Assembly: GCF_037081715.1 (NCBI RefSeq)
Contig: NZ_JAZDDH010000001.1
Location: 1 to 64,000, forward strand
Direction: 5' to 3'
Origin: Halalkalicoccus sp. CG83
Lineage (GTDB): Archaea; Halobacteriota; Halobacteria; Halobacteriales; Halalkalicoccaceae
Length of the DNA: 64,000 nucleotides
Shown here: in pieces, positions 25,455 to 36,870 of the stretch
Position numbering within the stretch: the first letter of the stretch is position 1
Layout: every line of letters starts with the position of its first letter
Notes under the pieces: model-generated
The model's database searches: none
The model's input: only the letters and a program-made list of their open reading frames with translations
What the model was told of the DNA's origin: nothing
Program-made: the position numbers and the translations under genes

Positions 25455-25685
25455 GGTAGGCGGCGAACCACCAGTTGCGAGCCGTTGTAACGGACTGGTC
25501 TCGGGTTCCACCGGGACGGACCCTGCGTGTACTTCCGATTGCAGTCCTGGGCTCGTACTTGGCCCCTCTTGCGAGGCAGTTTTCCCAGAGGCTCGCGCAC
25601 TCCAGTACTCGCTGGAACGCTGGCGGGCTTATCTGCCGTGTTCGGGATGGGTACGGGAGTTGCCCCGCCGCTATGGCCGCCTTAA
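25455..25685 (-). rRNA. rrf: 5S rRNA, about 231 nt, with internal insertion
   Basis: The 5' part (from 25685, TTAAGGCGGCCATAGCGG) follows the haloarchaeal 5S consensus through CCCGTACCCATCCCGAACAC and GTACTGGAGTGCGCGAGCC to CTCTGGGAAA. The expected 3' end, GGTTCGCCGCCTACC, which pairs with GCGGC of the 5' end to close helix I, does not follow. It appears about 108 bases later, at 25469-25455. The gene is therefore about 231 nt instead of about 122. Halococcus morrhuae 5S rRNA is the established precedent, also 231 nt with an insertion near this site. Ends are assigned by pairing and may be off by a few bases. Confidence 0.88.
25472..25581 (-). other. Structured insertion inside 5S rRNA
   Basis: About 105-109 extra bases lie between the GGGAAA and GGTTCGCC segments of 5S, bounded by a direct repeat AACTG (25577-25581 and 25472-25476). 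The insertion can fold: hairpin CCTC-GCAA-GAGG (25576-25565, a GNRA loop), stem CGAGCC/GGCTCG (25550-25555 with 25478-25483) and stem GGACTG/CAGTCC (25542-25547 with 25492-25497). The preserved pairing suggests it is kept in the mature RNA rather than spliced; no bulge-helix-bulge site is evident at its edges. Confidence 0.75.
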
Positions 25686-25750
25686 TGCCGATCGACGGAA
25701 TCGAACCGTCGTACGCCGACATCGGTGTGACCGATCGGATCTGCCGTTGT

Positions 25751-25800
25751 GTACGTGCGATTCAGTTTACGCCTGGATCCGTTTACCTGGTGTGGTGACG
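25751..25800 (-). other. 23S processing stem, 3' strand
   Basis: GTACGTGCGATTCAG, TGGATCCGTTTACC and GTGACG here are the complement of segments at 28740-28790 on the other side of 23S. The two form a long duplex with internal bulges, the usual archaeal bulge-helix-bulge substrate cut by the splicing endonuclease to release pre-23S. Confidence 0.85.
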
Positions 25801-25812
25801 GATTCATGCGGT

Positions 25813-28730
<2,918 letters not shown>

Positions 28731-28739
28731 GCTGGAATT

Positions 28740-28790
28740 CGTCACTGTGACCCGGTAAACGGATCCAGTGGACGTCTGAATCGCACGTAC
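28740..28790 (-). other. 23S processing stem, 5' strand
   Basis: Partner of 25751-25800. It carries GTACGTGCGATTCAG, TGGATCCGTTTACC and GTGACG on the plus-strand complement, mismatched only at the internal bulges. Confidence 0.85.
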
Positions 28791-28879
28791 ATACGGCGTC
28801 ATCCGCACGCCCGCAGGTTCTACGGTGCGTGCATCAACCCTTCCCACCCGCGTTTGCACGGGGTGGTGCATCGGTCGTT

Positions 28880-28935
28880 CGGATTAGATCGAAGGGCCGT
28901 CTCCCACTTAAGGGACACGGTTTCGATCTAATCCG
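28880..28935 (-). promoter_or_regulatory. Dyad with TATA-like core in the 16S-23S spacer
   Basis: A perfect 14-base inverted repeat (CGGATTAGATCGAA at 28880-28893 with its complement at 28922-28935) encloses CCCTTAAGTGGGAG on the minus strand. The core CCCTTAAGTGG is identical to that of the main rRNA promoters upstream of 16S. Spacer promoters that boost 23S and 5S transcription are known in haloarchaeal rRNA operons. A pure RNA hairpin role cannot be excluded. Confidence 0.6.
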
Positions 28936-28939
28936 GACA

Positions 28940-29011
28940 TGGACCCACTGGGATTCGAACCCAGGGCATCCTCCTTGCAAAGGAGGCACTCTACCGCTGA
29001 GCTATGGGCCC
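28940..29011 (-). tRNA. tRNA-Ala (anticodon TGC) in the rRNA spacer
   Basis: 72 nt. Acceptor GGGCCCA pairs with TGGGTCC (one G-U), the anticodon stem CCTCC/GGAGG surrounds TTTGCAA (anticodon TGC), the T-arm is CTGGG-TTCGAAT-CCCAG, discriminator A. Its place between 16S and 23S is standard for haloarchaea. Confidence 0.96.
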
Positions 29012-29028
29012 GTCCCTCTCGGGAGGGT

Positions 29029-29090
29029 GTTAGCCTTGGTAGTTCAAAGGTGTCCGACCGGTTCACGAGACGATCGTCGAACTACGGACC
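29029..29090 (-). other. 16S processing stem, 3' strand
   Basis: GTTAGCCTTGGTAGTTC and GAACTACGGACC here pair with 30674-30735 on the far side of 16S. The long duplex with internal bulges is the pre-16S excision site for the tRNA-splicing endonuclease encoded at 34984-36021. Confidence 0.85.
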
Positions 29091-29135
29091 GCGTTGCCTA
29101 AGGTGGGTCGGGGCGTCGCCCCGATCCCGATCAGT

Positions 29136-30609
<1,474 letters not shown>

Positions 30610-30673
30610 GCTCCTGAGCACGAGGCTCAGGAAATAGGCGGGCACACCACGTGACGTGGTGTACACATTGCAT

Positions 30674-30735
30674 GGTCCGTAGTTCGGTGATCAGATCGTG
30701 GACCGATCGGATGTCACCGAACTACCAAGGCTAAC
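30674..30735 (-). other. 16S processing stem, 5' strand
   Basis: Partner of 29029-29090: GGTCCGTAGTTC at 30674-30685 and GAACTACCAAGGCTAAC ending at 30735 are complementary to that segment. Confidence 0.85.
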
Positions 30736-30810
30736 ATCAGATCCCATCTGTACGGCGGACCGCAGGGGTGGAATCCTCATTTCCTTCGGACCTGATTGTT
30801 GGCGAGGAGG

Positions 30811-30822
30811 GTGTATAAACCC
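30811..30822 (-). promoter_or_regulatory. rRNA operon proximal promoter (P5)
   Basis: On the minus strand GGGTTTATACAC is a strong TATA box preceded by CTTCGAA. It lies closest to 16S among six promoter-like elements in the leader. Confidence 0.6.
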
Positions 30823-30919
30823 TTCGAAGCCCGGTCGGCTTCGAGGTCGTGCCCCCATGCCATCAGGTCCGCGACTGCGAGACGCGGTGAGCGTCCCGCG
30901 ATCACTGTGTTTCTTTCTC

Positions 30920-30992
30920 CGCATCACATCCGAGTGCCCTTAACCACTTAAGGGCGTCGGATGCAGGTCGTCGCCGGAATCGCGTCCCGGCG
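30920..30992 (-). promoter_or_regulatory. rRNA promoter repeat copy (P4)
   Basis: A 73-base unit identical to that at 31091-31163. Its core is a near-perfect dyad, CATCCGACGCCCTTAA-GTGG-TTAAGGGCACTCGGATG on the minus strand when read in pieces, with CTTAAG as TATA element. The TATA element thus lies on one arm of the dyad. Confidence 0.75.
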
Positions 30993-31020
30993 TGGCCTCC
31001 TGCGGATCTGGCAGTAGGAC

Positions 31021-31047
31021 GGGATCGAGGATAAACCCATCGATCCC
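31021..31047 (-). promoter_or_regulatory. rRNA promoter within dyad (P3)
   Basis: GGGATCGA and TCGATCCC flank a GGGTTTATCC TATA box (minus strand), giving an eight-base inverted repeat around the core. Confidence 0.65.
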
Positions 31048-31090
31048 GTTGAGGATCGCGGGCCTCGTCCAGTCCCATTCCGTCTTGCTT

Positions 31091-31163
31091 CGCATCACAT
31101 CCGAGTGCCCTTAACCACTTAAGGGCGTCGGATGCAGGTCGTCGCCGGAATCGCGTCCCGGCG
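31091..31163 (-). promoter_or_regulatory. rRNA promoter repeat copy (P2)
   Basis: Base-for-base copy of the 73-base P4 unit, 171 bases upstream of it. Exact identity indicates recent duplication or gene conversion of an active promoter. Confidence 0.75.
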
Positions 31164-31180
31164 CCGCCTTCGTTGCGTAT

Positions 31181-31215
31181 GATCCGAACGCCCTGATACT
31201 GATAAGGGCGTCGGA
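31181..31215 (-). promoter_or_regulatory. rRNA distal promoter (P1)
   Basis: Minus strand TCCGACGCCCTTATCAG followed by CAGGGCGTTCGGA: the same dyad design as P2 and P4, but with CTTATC as TATA element. Confidence 0.65.
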
Positions 31216-31300
31216 CTCGGAGCGATTTCCGACGGAGTCGGAAACCGTCCCGCCGGGAGTCGCCCCGGCCATCGTTCGCATTCATTCCGATGGCAGGGGA

Positions 31301-31310
31301 ACTGATAAGC
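31301..31310 (-). promoter_or_regulatory. Possible outermost rRNA promoter (P0)
   Basis: GCTTATCAGT on the minus strand resembles the P1 TATA element. No flanking dyad, so it is weaker evidence than for the others. Confidence 0.35.
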
Positions 31311-31514
31311 ACGTCGTTCCATCGACGCTTCGTCCATCGATATCACGGAACTCCGTCGCGCGTGTCGCGCGGGTGGAGGTCGAGGAGTCATCCCCGGCGT
31401 GGTGCCGACGGTCGCCTCGAGTGATCCCGCGCACGTGCCCGTGCGCTCGCGAAGACGGTAACTATGTCGAAGTACGCTGTCGCTGCCGGAGCCCCTACCC
31501 CACGGCGCGTTCGG

Positions 31515-31823
31515 CTACTCGTCGAGGTGTTCGATTCCCTGTTTCGAGACGTTGGCCTCGGTGATGTCGTCCGGCATCCAGTCAGGGCTGTCGTCGGGAG
31601 CCGTCTCCCGCCACGCCCAGCCCTCGTAGATGTGGACCTTGTCGGTCCCCTTCTCGCGCAGCTGGATCGTCGTTCGATCCGCCGACTCCTCGCTGGACGC
31701 GGGTTCGAGCCGCCGTGCGGCCTTCAGGGCGGCCTGTCGGGGGGTGTTACCCGAGAAGACGCTCTCCTCGTCGCCGCTGTCCTCGCGCAGTGCAAAGTTG
31801 CGTTTACCGTCTTCACGTACCAT
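31515..31823 (-). CDS. Chromosomal protein MC1
   Basis: A 102-residue DNA-bending chromatin protein. RNFALREDSGDEESVFSGNTPRQAALKAARR and the C-terminal DWMPDDITEANVSKQGIEHLDE align with methanogen MC1 (RNFALRDSEG... PRQAALKAANR... PAWMPDKI). It is a monomer that bends DNA and compacts the nucleoid. This version is far more acidic than methanogen MC1, as expected at high salt. A strong TATA box (TATATTTATAA) at about 31857-31868 implies a leader of about 10-20 bases. It lies next to the rRNA promoters but is transcribed in the same direction, towards them. Confidence 0.9.
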   Translation of the reverse strand: MVREDGKRNFALREDSGDEESVFSGNTPRQAALKAARRLEPASSEESADRTTIQLREKGTDKVHIYEGWAWRETAPDDSPDWMPDDITEANVSKQGIEHLDE

Positions 31824-31996
31824 GGATTGACTCCGTGTCAGTGGAACACATCCCACATTATAAATATATCCCCCGAAACCGGCCGACTGCATACGGATCG
31901 GCGGTCGGGAGAGCACGCGATCGAGGGATCGCGCCGGTCGGTGGGGAGAAAACACTTATGTATGGCGTAGGGAAAACCAAGCGGTAGAGCATCTCG
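31824..31996. promoter_or_regulatory. Divergent promoter region of MC1 and the AbrB-type gene
   Basis: 173 bases. ATTATAAATATATCC (31855-31869) is a strong TATA box that reads best for MC1 on the minus strand. ACTTATGTA (31952-31960) is the candidate for the plus-strand AbrB-type gene. Confidence 0.55.
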
Positions 31997-32194
31997 ATGG
32001 TCCGGAAAAAGAAGCTGAGCCCGAGTGGTGCCAAGGACGACCAGGGCCAGTACCACAACGTACACCTCAATCTTCACGAGGACGAGCTAGCCGTCGCGGG
32101 GATGGACATCGGCGACGAGGTGTTCGTCCGGGTCCGCGAGGACAAGATCATCATCCAGAAGGCCGACAAGGACGAGGTCGAACACGATTTCTGA
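31997..32194 (+). CDS. AbrB/SpoVT-type small DNA-binding protein
   Basis: A 65-residue protein. HLNLHEDELAVAGMDIGDEVFVRVREDKIIIQKA is the swapped-hairpin AbrB pattern (an L-x-L-P-like strand, GhxxGDxV, then hxxxxxxIxIxK). The N-terminus MVRKKKLSPSG is basic and may contact DNA. It probably acts as a dimeric transcription factor. It lies 27 bases upstream of pyrD on the same strand, suggesting co-transcription, although a regulatory link to pyrimidine synthesis is not shown. Confidence 0.8.
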   Translation: MVRKKKLSPSGAKDDQGQYHNVHLNLHEDELAVAGMDIGDEVFVRVREDKIIIQKADKDEVEHDF

Positions 32195-32221
32195 GGCCGG
32201 TACCGCCGGGATTCGACAGGA

Positions 32222-33280
32222 ATGACCTTCTATGAGCGTCTCCGGCCGGCACTGTTTCGTCTCCCGGCCGAGACCGCACACTCGATCGCACAGACGGCGC
32301 TCTCGGTCGGCCAGCGGGACGTGGTCGCGAACCGACTCGAGAAGCGGTATCGAGTCGAGGACGACCGGCTCTCGGTCGACGTCCTCGACCGGCGGTTTCC
32401 CAACCCGGTCGGGGTCGCCGCCGGCTTCGACAAGAACGGTCGGTTCCCGCTCGCGCTGGCGGCGCTGGGCTTCGGCCACGTCGAGATCGGCGGCGTCACG
32501 GCCGATCCCCAGTCGGGCAACCCACGCCCCCGAATGTTCCGGCTGCCCGAGGACGAGGCGATCGTCAACCGAATGGGATTCAACAACGACGGGGCCGACC
32601 GGATCGGCAGTCGGCTCGCGAACGAACCCCTACCCGACGTCCCGATCGGGATCAACATCGGCAAATCGAAGGCAACGCCGCCGGAGCGTGCACCCGAGGA
32701 CTACCGCTACACCTACCGGCGCGTCGCCGACCACGGCGACTTCTTCGTCGTCAACGTCTCGAGCCCCAACACGCCGGGGCTTCGCGATCTCCAGGGCGAA
32801 ACGCGACTTCGGGGGATTCTGACGACACTCCAAGCCGCCGGTGCGAGTCCGCTACTGGTGAAGCTCTCACCGGATCTCGCGCCGGAGGCGATCGAGGACG
32901 CGATCGGCGTCGTCGAGGAGCTCGGACTCGACGGGGTCGTCGCGACCAACACGACCACCGACCGGCCGGAGACGCTGCGCGGTCGTCATCGCGACGAGGA
33001 GGGCGGGCTATCGGGTCGACCGATCGAGGCACGCTCGACCGGGACGATACGGTTCATCGCCGAGCGAACGGAGGTTCCGATCGTCGGCGTCGGCGGCGTC
33101 TTCGACGCGGCGGACGCCTACCGGAAGATCCGGGCAGGCGCGAGCCTGGTCCAGCTCTACACGGGGCTGGTCTACCGCGGGCCCTCGATCGCCCACGAGA
33201 TCAACGAGGGACTGCTCGCGCTGTTGGAGCGCGACGGGTTCGACGCCGTGGAGGACGCCGTGGGTGCCGATCTCGACTGA
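32222..33280 (+). CDS. pyrD: Quinone-dependent dihydroorotate dehydrogenase (class 2)
   Basis: 352 residues. The N-terminal membrane-associated helix (FYERLRPALFRLPAETAHS) is characteristic of class 2 enzymes, which pass electrons from dihydroorotate via FMN to quinone. Motifs include NPVGVAAGFDKNG, GFGHVEIGGVT, NRMGFNNDGAD and NVSSPNTPGLRDLQ with the catalytic serine, then IVGVGGVF and GASLVQLYTGLVY for FMN phosphate. It acts in pyrimidine biosynthesis at the membrane face. The stop abuts the convergent trpS stop with no gap. Confidence 0.95.
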   Translation: MTFYERLRPALFRLPAETAHSIAQTALSVGQRDVVANRLEKRYRVEDDRLSVDVLDRRFPNPVGVAAGFDKNGRFPLALAALGFGHVEIGGVTADPQSGNPRPRMFRLPEDEAIVNRMGFNNDGADRIGSRLANEPLPDVPIGINIGKSKATPPERAPEDYRYTYRRVADHGDFFVVNVSSPNTPGLRDLQGETRLRGILTTLQAAGASPLLVKLSPDLAPEAIEDAIGVVEELGLDGVVATNTTTDRPETLRGRHRDEEGGLSGRPIEARSTGTIRFIAERTEVPIVGVGGVFDAADAYRKIRAGASLVQLYTGLVYRGPSIAHEINEGLLALLERDGFDAVEDAVGADLD

Positions 33281-34873
33281 CTACCGTTCGGACTCGAGTT
33301 CGAAGTCGAGCTCCTCGAGCAGCGTCTCGGCCTCGGCGCGCTTCTCCTGGTGTTCCTCGAGGAACTCGCGCATGAGCCGGGCGGCCTGCTCCTTACAGTC
33401 GCCACAGAGGCGCTCACCGCCGACGCACTCGTCGTAGACCTCCTTTGCGAACCCGTCGTCGTCGCCCGCGAGCAGGTAGGCGTAGAGCTCGTAGACCGGA
33501 CACTTGTCGGCCTCGCCGCCGAGCTCGCGCTGGAGCTCCGCGGTCTCTCGACCGGCCGTCGTCGCGGAGTTGACCTTATCGTAGCCCGTCTCGGGATCGT
33601 CGAGCAGGCTGATGTGGCTCGCGGGGATCGAGGAGGACATCTTCCCGCCGGTGAGCCCGGTCATGAAGCGGTGGTAGATCGACGAGGGCGCGCGGAAGCC
33701 GTAGCCGCCGTGGGCGAGTTCGACCTCGCGAGCGAGCTCCTCGGCCTCCTCCCGGGAGAGCTCGAAGCTGTCGATGTGGGCATCGTAGACGCGCTTCTCG
33801 CCCTCGACGGCCTCGATGAGCGCCTCGAACGCCTCGTCGGTCGCGTTACGATCCAGAAACCGGGTTCGGGGACGAAGCGGCTCCTTGCCGGCGGCGTGGA
33901 GCTTCTCGAGGGCTCCCTCGAGCGCGTCAACCGGATCGTCGACGTCCGCCTCCTCCAACCACTCGGCGGCGTTCACGCAGCGTACCGTCCCGTCCTCGAC
34001 TTCCCCGTCGAGCGTCTCGTAGGCCCGACCGAGCAGGGCACGCTCGGCCGGCGTCGCCTCGAAGCTCGCGTACGCCTGGGTGACGCCGAAGTATCGCGTC
34101 CTGGCCGCGAGGTCGCGCGCGAACCGGACGTGGGGGTCCTGGTCCGGCCCCACCGGGATGACGGTCGGCTTCGGCTCGTCGATCTGGGGGTAGAGGATGT
34201 CGGCCATCTGCGTTACGACCGACTGCATGTGCGAGACGTCGGTCTCGCCGTCGAAGCCGTAGATCGCCTGGAGCTCGGAGAAGTTGGCCTCCGCACCGAG
34301 TTCGAACGCGAGGTCCTGCACGTCGCGGTTCGCCGACTGACGGTAGAGCTCGCCCTCGTCGGGATCGAACCCGAGCGCGAGCAGGCTCAGGAGGTAGTCG
34401 CGCGCGTGTTCGTCGATCTCGTCCCACGAGAGGCCGCGGGCGCTGTGGGCCTCGAGGTCGGCGATCAGTCCGTAGGCGTCCCCGCCGCGCTCCTGGTGCC
34501 AGATCAGCTCGTCGAAGACGAGCTTGTGGCCGATATGGGGGTCGCCAGTGGGCATGAATCCCGAGAGCGCGGCGAACGGCTCGTCCTCGCACATCGCCTC
34601 GAGGACGGGCCGGTAGTCGCGGTGGCCGAAGATCACGCCGCGGCGCATCAGGTAGTGCGGGCTCGGCACCTCGGGCAGGACCTCGTCGAACTCCTCGATG
34701 CCGAACTGTTCGAAGAGCTTCCGGTAGTCGGAGATGGCCGAGGAGCCCCACGGGTCGAGCGCGACGTCGTCACTAGCCGCGCCGCCGTCGGGAAGCACGC
34801 TCTTGGCACGTGCGTCTGATCGTCGATCGTCGTCCGGTTCCGCCGTTCCGGGGGCATCCGTATCGCGTGTCAT
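33281..34873 (-). CDS. trpS: Tryptophanyl-tRNA synthetase
   Basis: A 530-residue class I synthetase. The HIGH element is PHIGHK (about 112-117) and the KMSKS element is KMSSS (near residue 410). A disordered acidic extension of about 40 residues precedes the archaeal/eukaryotic-type core (SPHYLMRRGVIFGHRDY). It charges tRNA-Trp. The downstream end joins pyrD tail-to-tail. endA lies just upstream on the same strand; haloarchaeal tRNA-Trp contains an intron cut by EndA, so the pairing of these genes makes functional sense. Confidence 0.95.
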   Translation of the reverse strand: MTRDTDAPGTAEPDDDRRSDARAKSVLPDGGAASDDVALDPWGSSAISDYRKLFEQFGIEEFDEVLPEVPSPHYLMRRGVIFGHRDYRPVLEAMCEDEPFAALSGFMPTGDPHIGHKLVFDELIWHQERGGDAYGLIADLEAHSARGLSWDEIDEHARDYLLSLLALGFDPDEGELYRQSANRDVQDLAFELGAEANFSELQAIYGFDGETDVSHMQSVVTQMADILYPQIDEPKPTVIPVGPDQDPHVRFARDLAARTRYFGVTQAYASFEATPAERALLGRAYETLDGEVEDGTVRCVNAAEWLEEADVDDPVDALEGALEKLHAAGKEPLRPRTRFLDRNATDEAFEALIEAVEGEKRVYDAHIDSFELSREEAEELAREVELAHGGYGFRAPSSIYHRFMTGLTGGKMSSSIPASHISLLDDPETGYDKVNSATTAGRETAELQRELGGEADKCPVYELYAYLLAGDDDGFAKEVYDECVGGERLCGDCKEQAARLMREFLEEHQEKRAEAETLLEELDFELESER

Positions 34874-34983
34874 TGTCAGATCGACCCGCAGAGAACCCAG
34901 GTCTACCTCACGGTCGGCCGGGACGGCGCAAAAAGGGTTCGCTTACCCCACCGTCCATCGGACGGCGGAGGTGCGTAGCCGGG

Positions 34984-36021
34984 CTACGGCGTGATCCGTC
35001 CGACCGTGAACCACTCGATCGCGTCGCCGGCGAGCGCGAACGTCATCTCCTTTCGGACGCCGTGGGCGAGGCGAACGTCGAGCGCGAGATCCCGCGGTGA
35101 GAAGACGTGATCAGACGGGAGCACGCGAACGAGGCGTTCGGAATGGCCCAGCTCGTCGACCGACTCGACGTCGCCGTAGACGCGGAAGTCGGCGCCGAAC
35201 TTGAAGCCGGTCTTGGGGACGGTCCCGCGCTCGCGAAGGTCGGCGTAGACGGCGAGCCGACGGTCAAAGCGCGCGCCCTCGACCGTCCGGCCTCGATCGA
35301 GCACCGCCCCGTCGACGTCGAGGGTGCCGCGGCGCGCGAGGTAGGCCGCCTCGACCAGCGAGAGCTGAACGATGCCCCGGTCGCTCCGTCTGCCCGCGAG
35401 CGGCTGGCCGTAGAAACACTCGCCGAACAGGCGCTCGGGGGCGTCCCAGACGATCACCCGGTCGGCGATCAGCTCCCCCTCGATCGTCCCGTCCCCGAGC
35501 GTCGCCGAGTCGCCCTCGATCCCCGGACGCTCGACCTCGAAGTAGGTCACCTCGCTCTCCTCGTCGACGACGGCCAGAACCCCGGTCTCGAGCGCAGCCG
35601 CGCGAACGTCGGCGCGCTCGCCGACGACGCGAACCGTCGAGTACGGCTCGTCGTCCCAGGGACCCGAGCCACGTTCGTAGACCGCGAAGTCGGCGGCCGC
35701 GGGCGGGTCGTCGACCCAGTCCTCGCGCGCGGGCGAGAGATAGAACCCCCGTTCGCGGAGGTCGGCATAGACGAGGAAACGGACGGCGAAGCCCGGGTCC
35801 TCGATCCCGGTGACGAACGCCGCGAACTCCCGTTCCGTGCCGTCGACCTCGACGGCACCGAGATCCCCCCGATGGAGCAGGTGGGCGGCCTCGACCGGCG
35901 AGAGGAGGAGGTCGTTCCCCTCGAGCGGCCGGCCGTAGCCCCGCGAGTCGTAGTAGCGCTGGCGGGCGTCGCCGCCGACGCGGACGTCGCCGTCGACGAG
36001 TCTACCCCGTGGTCCATCCAT
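34984..36021 (-). CDS. endA: tRNA-splicing endonuclease, two-repeat form
   Basis: 345 residues containing two tandem endonuclease repeats, which form a homodimer in Euryarchaeota. The N-terminal repeat (LLLSPVEAAHLLHRGDL...VYADLRERGFYLSP) is degenerate. The C-terminal repeat (LSLVEAAYLARRGTL...VYADLRERGTVPKTGFKFGADFRVY) carries the catalytic triad: Tyr in FRVY, His in LGHSERLVRVL, Lys in VRKEM. It cuts bulge-helix-bulge motifs in pre-tRNA and in the rRNA processing stems, both of which exist in this window. It is encoded 110 bases upstream of trpS. Confidence 0.95.
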   Translation of the reverse strand: MDGPRGRLVDGDVRVGGDARQRYYDSRGYGRPLEGNDLLLSPVEAAHLLHRGDLGAVEVDGTEREFAAFVTGIEDPGFAVRFLVYADLRERGFYLSPAREDWVDDPPAAADFAVYERGSGPWDDEPYSTVRVVGERADVRAAALETGVLAVVDEESEVTYFEVERPGIEGDSATLGDGTIEGELIADRVIVWDAPERLFGECFYGQPLAGRRSDRGIVQLSLVEAAYLARRGTLDVDGAVLDRGRTVEGARFDRRLAVYADLRERGTVPKTGFKFGADFRVYGDVESVDELGHSERLVRVLPSDHVFSPRDLALDVRLAHGVRKEMTFALAGDAIEWFTVGRITP

Positions 36022-36051
36022 GTCCGGGGGTTCGGCCCGCGGGCCAAAGGC

Positions 36052-36780
36052 TCACCGGTCGACCGCGCTGCAGGTCGCGTCGAGACAACGCCGCCCTCGC
36101 GGCGTCTCGAAGATCGGCAGTCCGCAGGGACAGTCGCCGTCGACGACGCCGTCCGGAACCACGTAACCGATCTCACAGTCGGGGTAGCTCTCGCAGCCGG
36201 CGAGCAGCCCGCCGCGACGGATGATCCGGAGGACGCCGCCGCAGTCCGGACAGTCCCACGCGCCGTCGAAGCGATCGCGGACGGCGTCGTCGAGCGACTC
36301 ACAGGCACGATCGAGACAGAGCTCGAACGTCTCGCCCCGGGAGACGGCCATTCGCGGCAGACCGCACTCACAGCTCTCCTCGAGCACGCTCGCGCCGTCG
36401 GGCAGACCGTACTCCGCCGTGCAGCCGGGACACGAGACGCGACCGCCGGCCCGGACGAGCACGCGCGAACAATCGGGACAGTCCCCCACCGGAATCCCCG
36501 CCCTCGAACCGGGATAGCGCCCGAAGCCGTAGGCACTCTTCGACTCGACCCGCAGGGTTCGGTCGCCGGCGGTCGCGGTGACGGAGAAGCCCCCGTTGCT
36601 GGCGTGGGAGACGGTGTCGGCGCGGGTGAGCCACGCGACGGGCTGGTAGCCGTCGACGTCGTGGACGAGCACGGTGTTGTCGGGTTTGATCAGGACGACC
36701 ACCTCGCCGCGGTGGGCCACCTCGTCGGCCTGGACGCGACAGTCGCCGGCGAGAACGTGGATGGCATCGGGTTCCGTCAT
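36052..36780 (-). CDS. NucS N-terminal-like domain fused to topoisomerase-type zinc ribbons
   Basis: 242 residues. Positions about 15-80 (GEVVVLIKPDNTVLVHDVDGYQPVAW) match the DNA-binding N-terminal domain of NucS/EndoMS. The nuclease C-domain is missing. Instead, several CxxC modules follow (CPDC, CPGC, CECG, CPDC, CGLP...C), as in DNA topoisomerase I C4 zinc fingers. It should bind single-stranded or branched DNA without cleaving it. TATA-like GGTTTATCG at about 36805-36813 fits a leaderless start at 36780. endA follows 30 bases downstream, suggesting an operon. Confidence 0.8.
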   Translation of the reverse strand: MTEPDAIHVLAGDCRVQADEVAHRGEVVVLIKPDNTVLVHDVDGYQPVAWLTRADTVSHASNGGFSVTATAGDRTLRVESKSAYGFGRYPGSRAGIPVGDCPDCSRVLVRAGGRVSCPGCTAEYGLPDGASVLEESCECGLPRMAVSRGETFELCLDRACESLDDAVRDRFDGAWDCPDCGGVLRIIRRGGLLAGCESYPDCEIGYVVPDGVVDGDCPCGLPIFETPRGRRCLDATCSAVDR

Positions 36781-36870
36781 GGCCCGGGTTGGCTCCGCCA
36801 TCGGCGATAAACCTCCGTCCGTTGCAGTCGAAAGCGGGGGGAGTTTACCGGACGCGCTCGACCGACCGGT

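Noticed and set aside
25565-25685. 5S rRNA that seems unable to close helix I
   Set aside because: The 3' strand GCCGCCTACC is present 108 bases downstream, so the gene is interrupted, not broken.
30819-30855. CTTCGAAGCCCGG...GGCTTCGAGG hairpin as a terminator
   Set aside because: It overlaps the P5 promoter region and has no T-run on the minus strand.
33350-36810. Long plus-strand frames of 489 and 567 codons
   Set aside because: Antisense shadows of trpS, endA and the zinc-ribbon gene.
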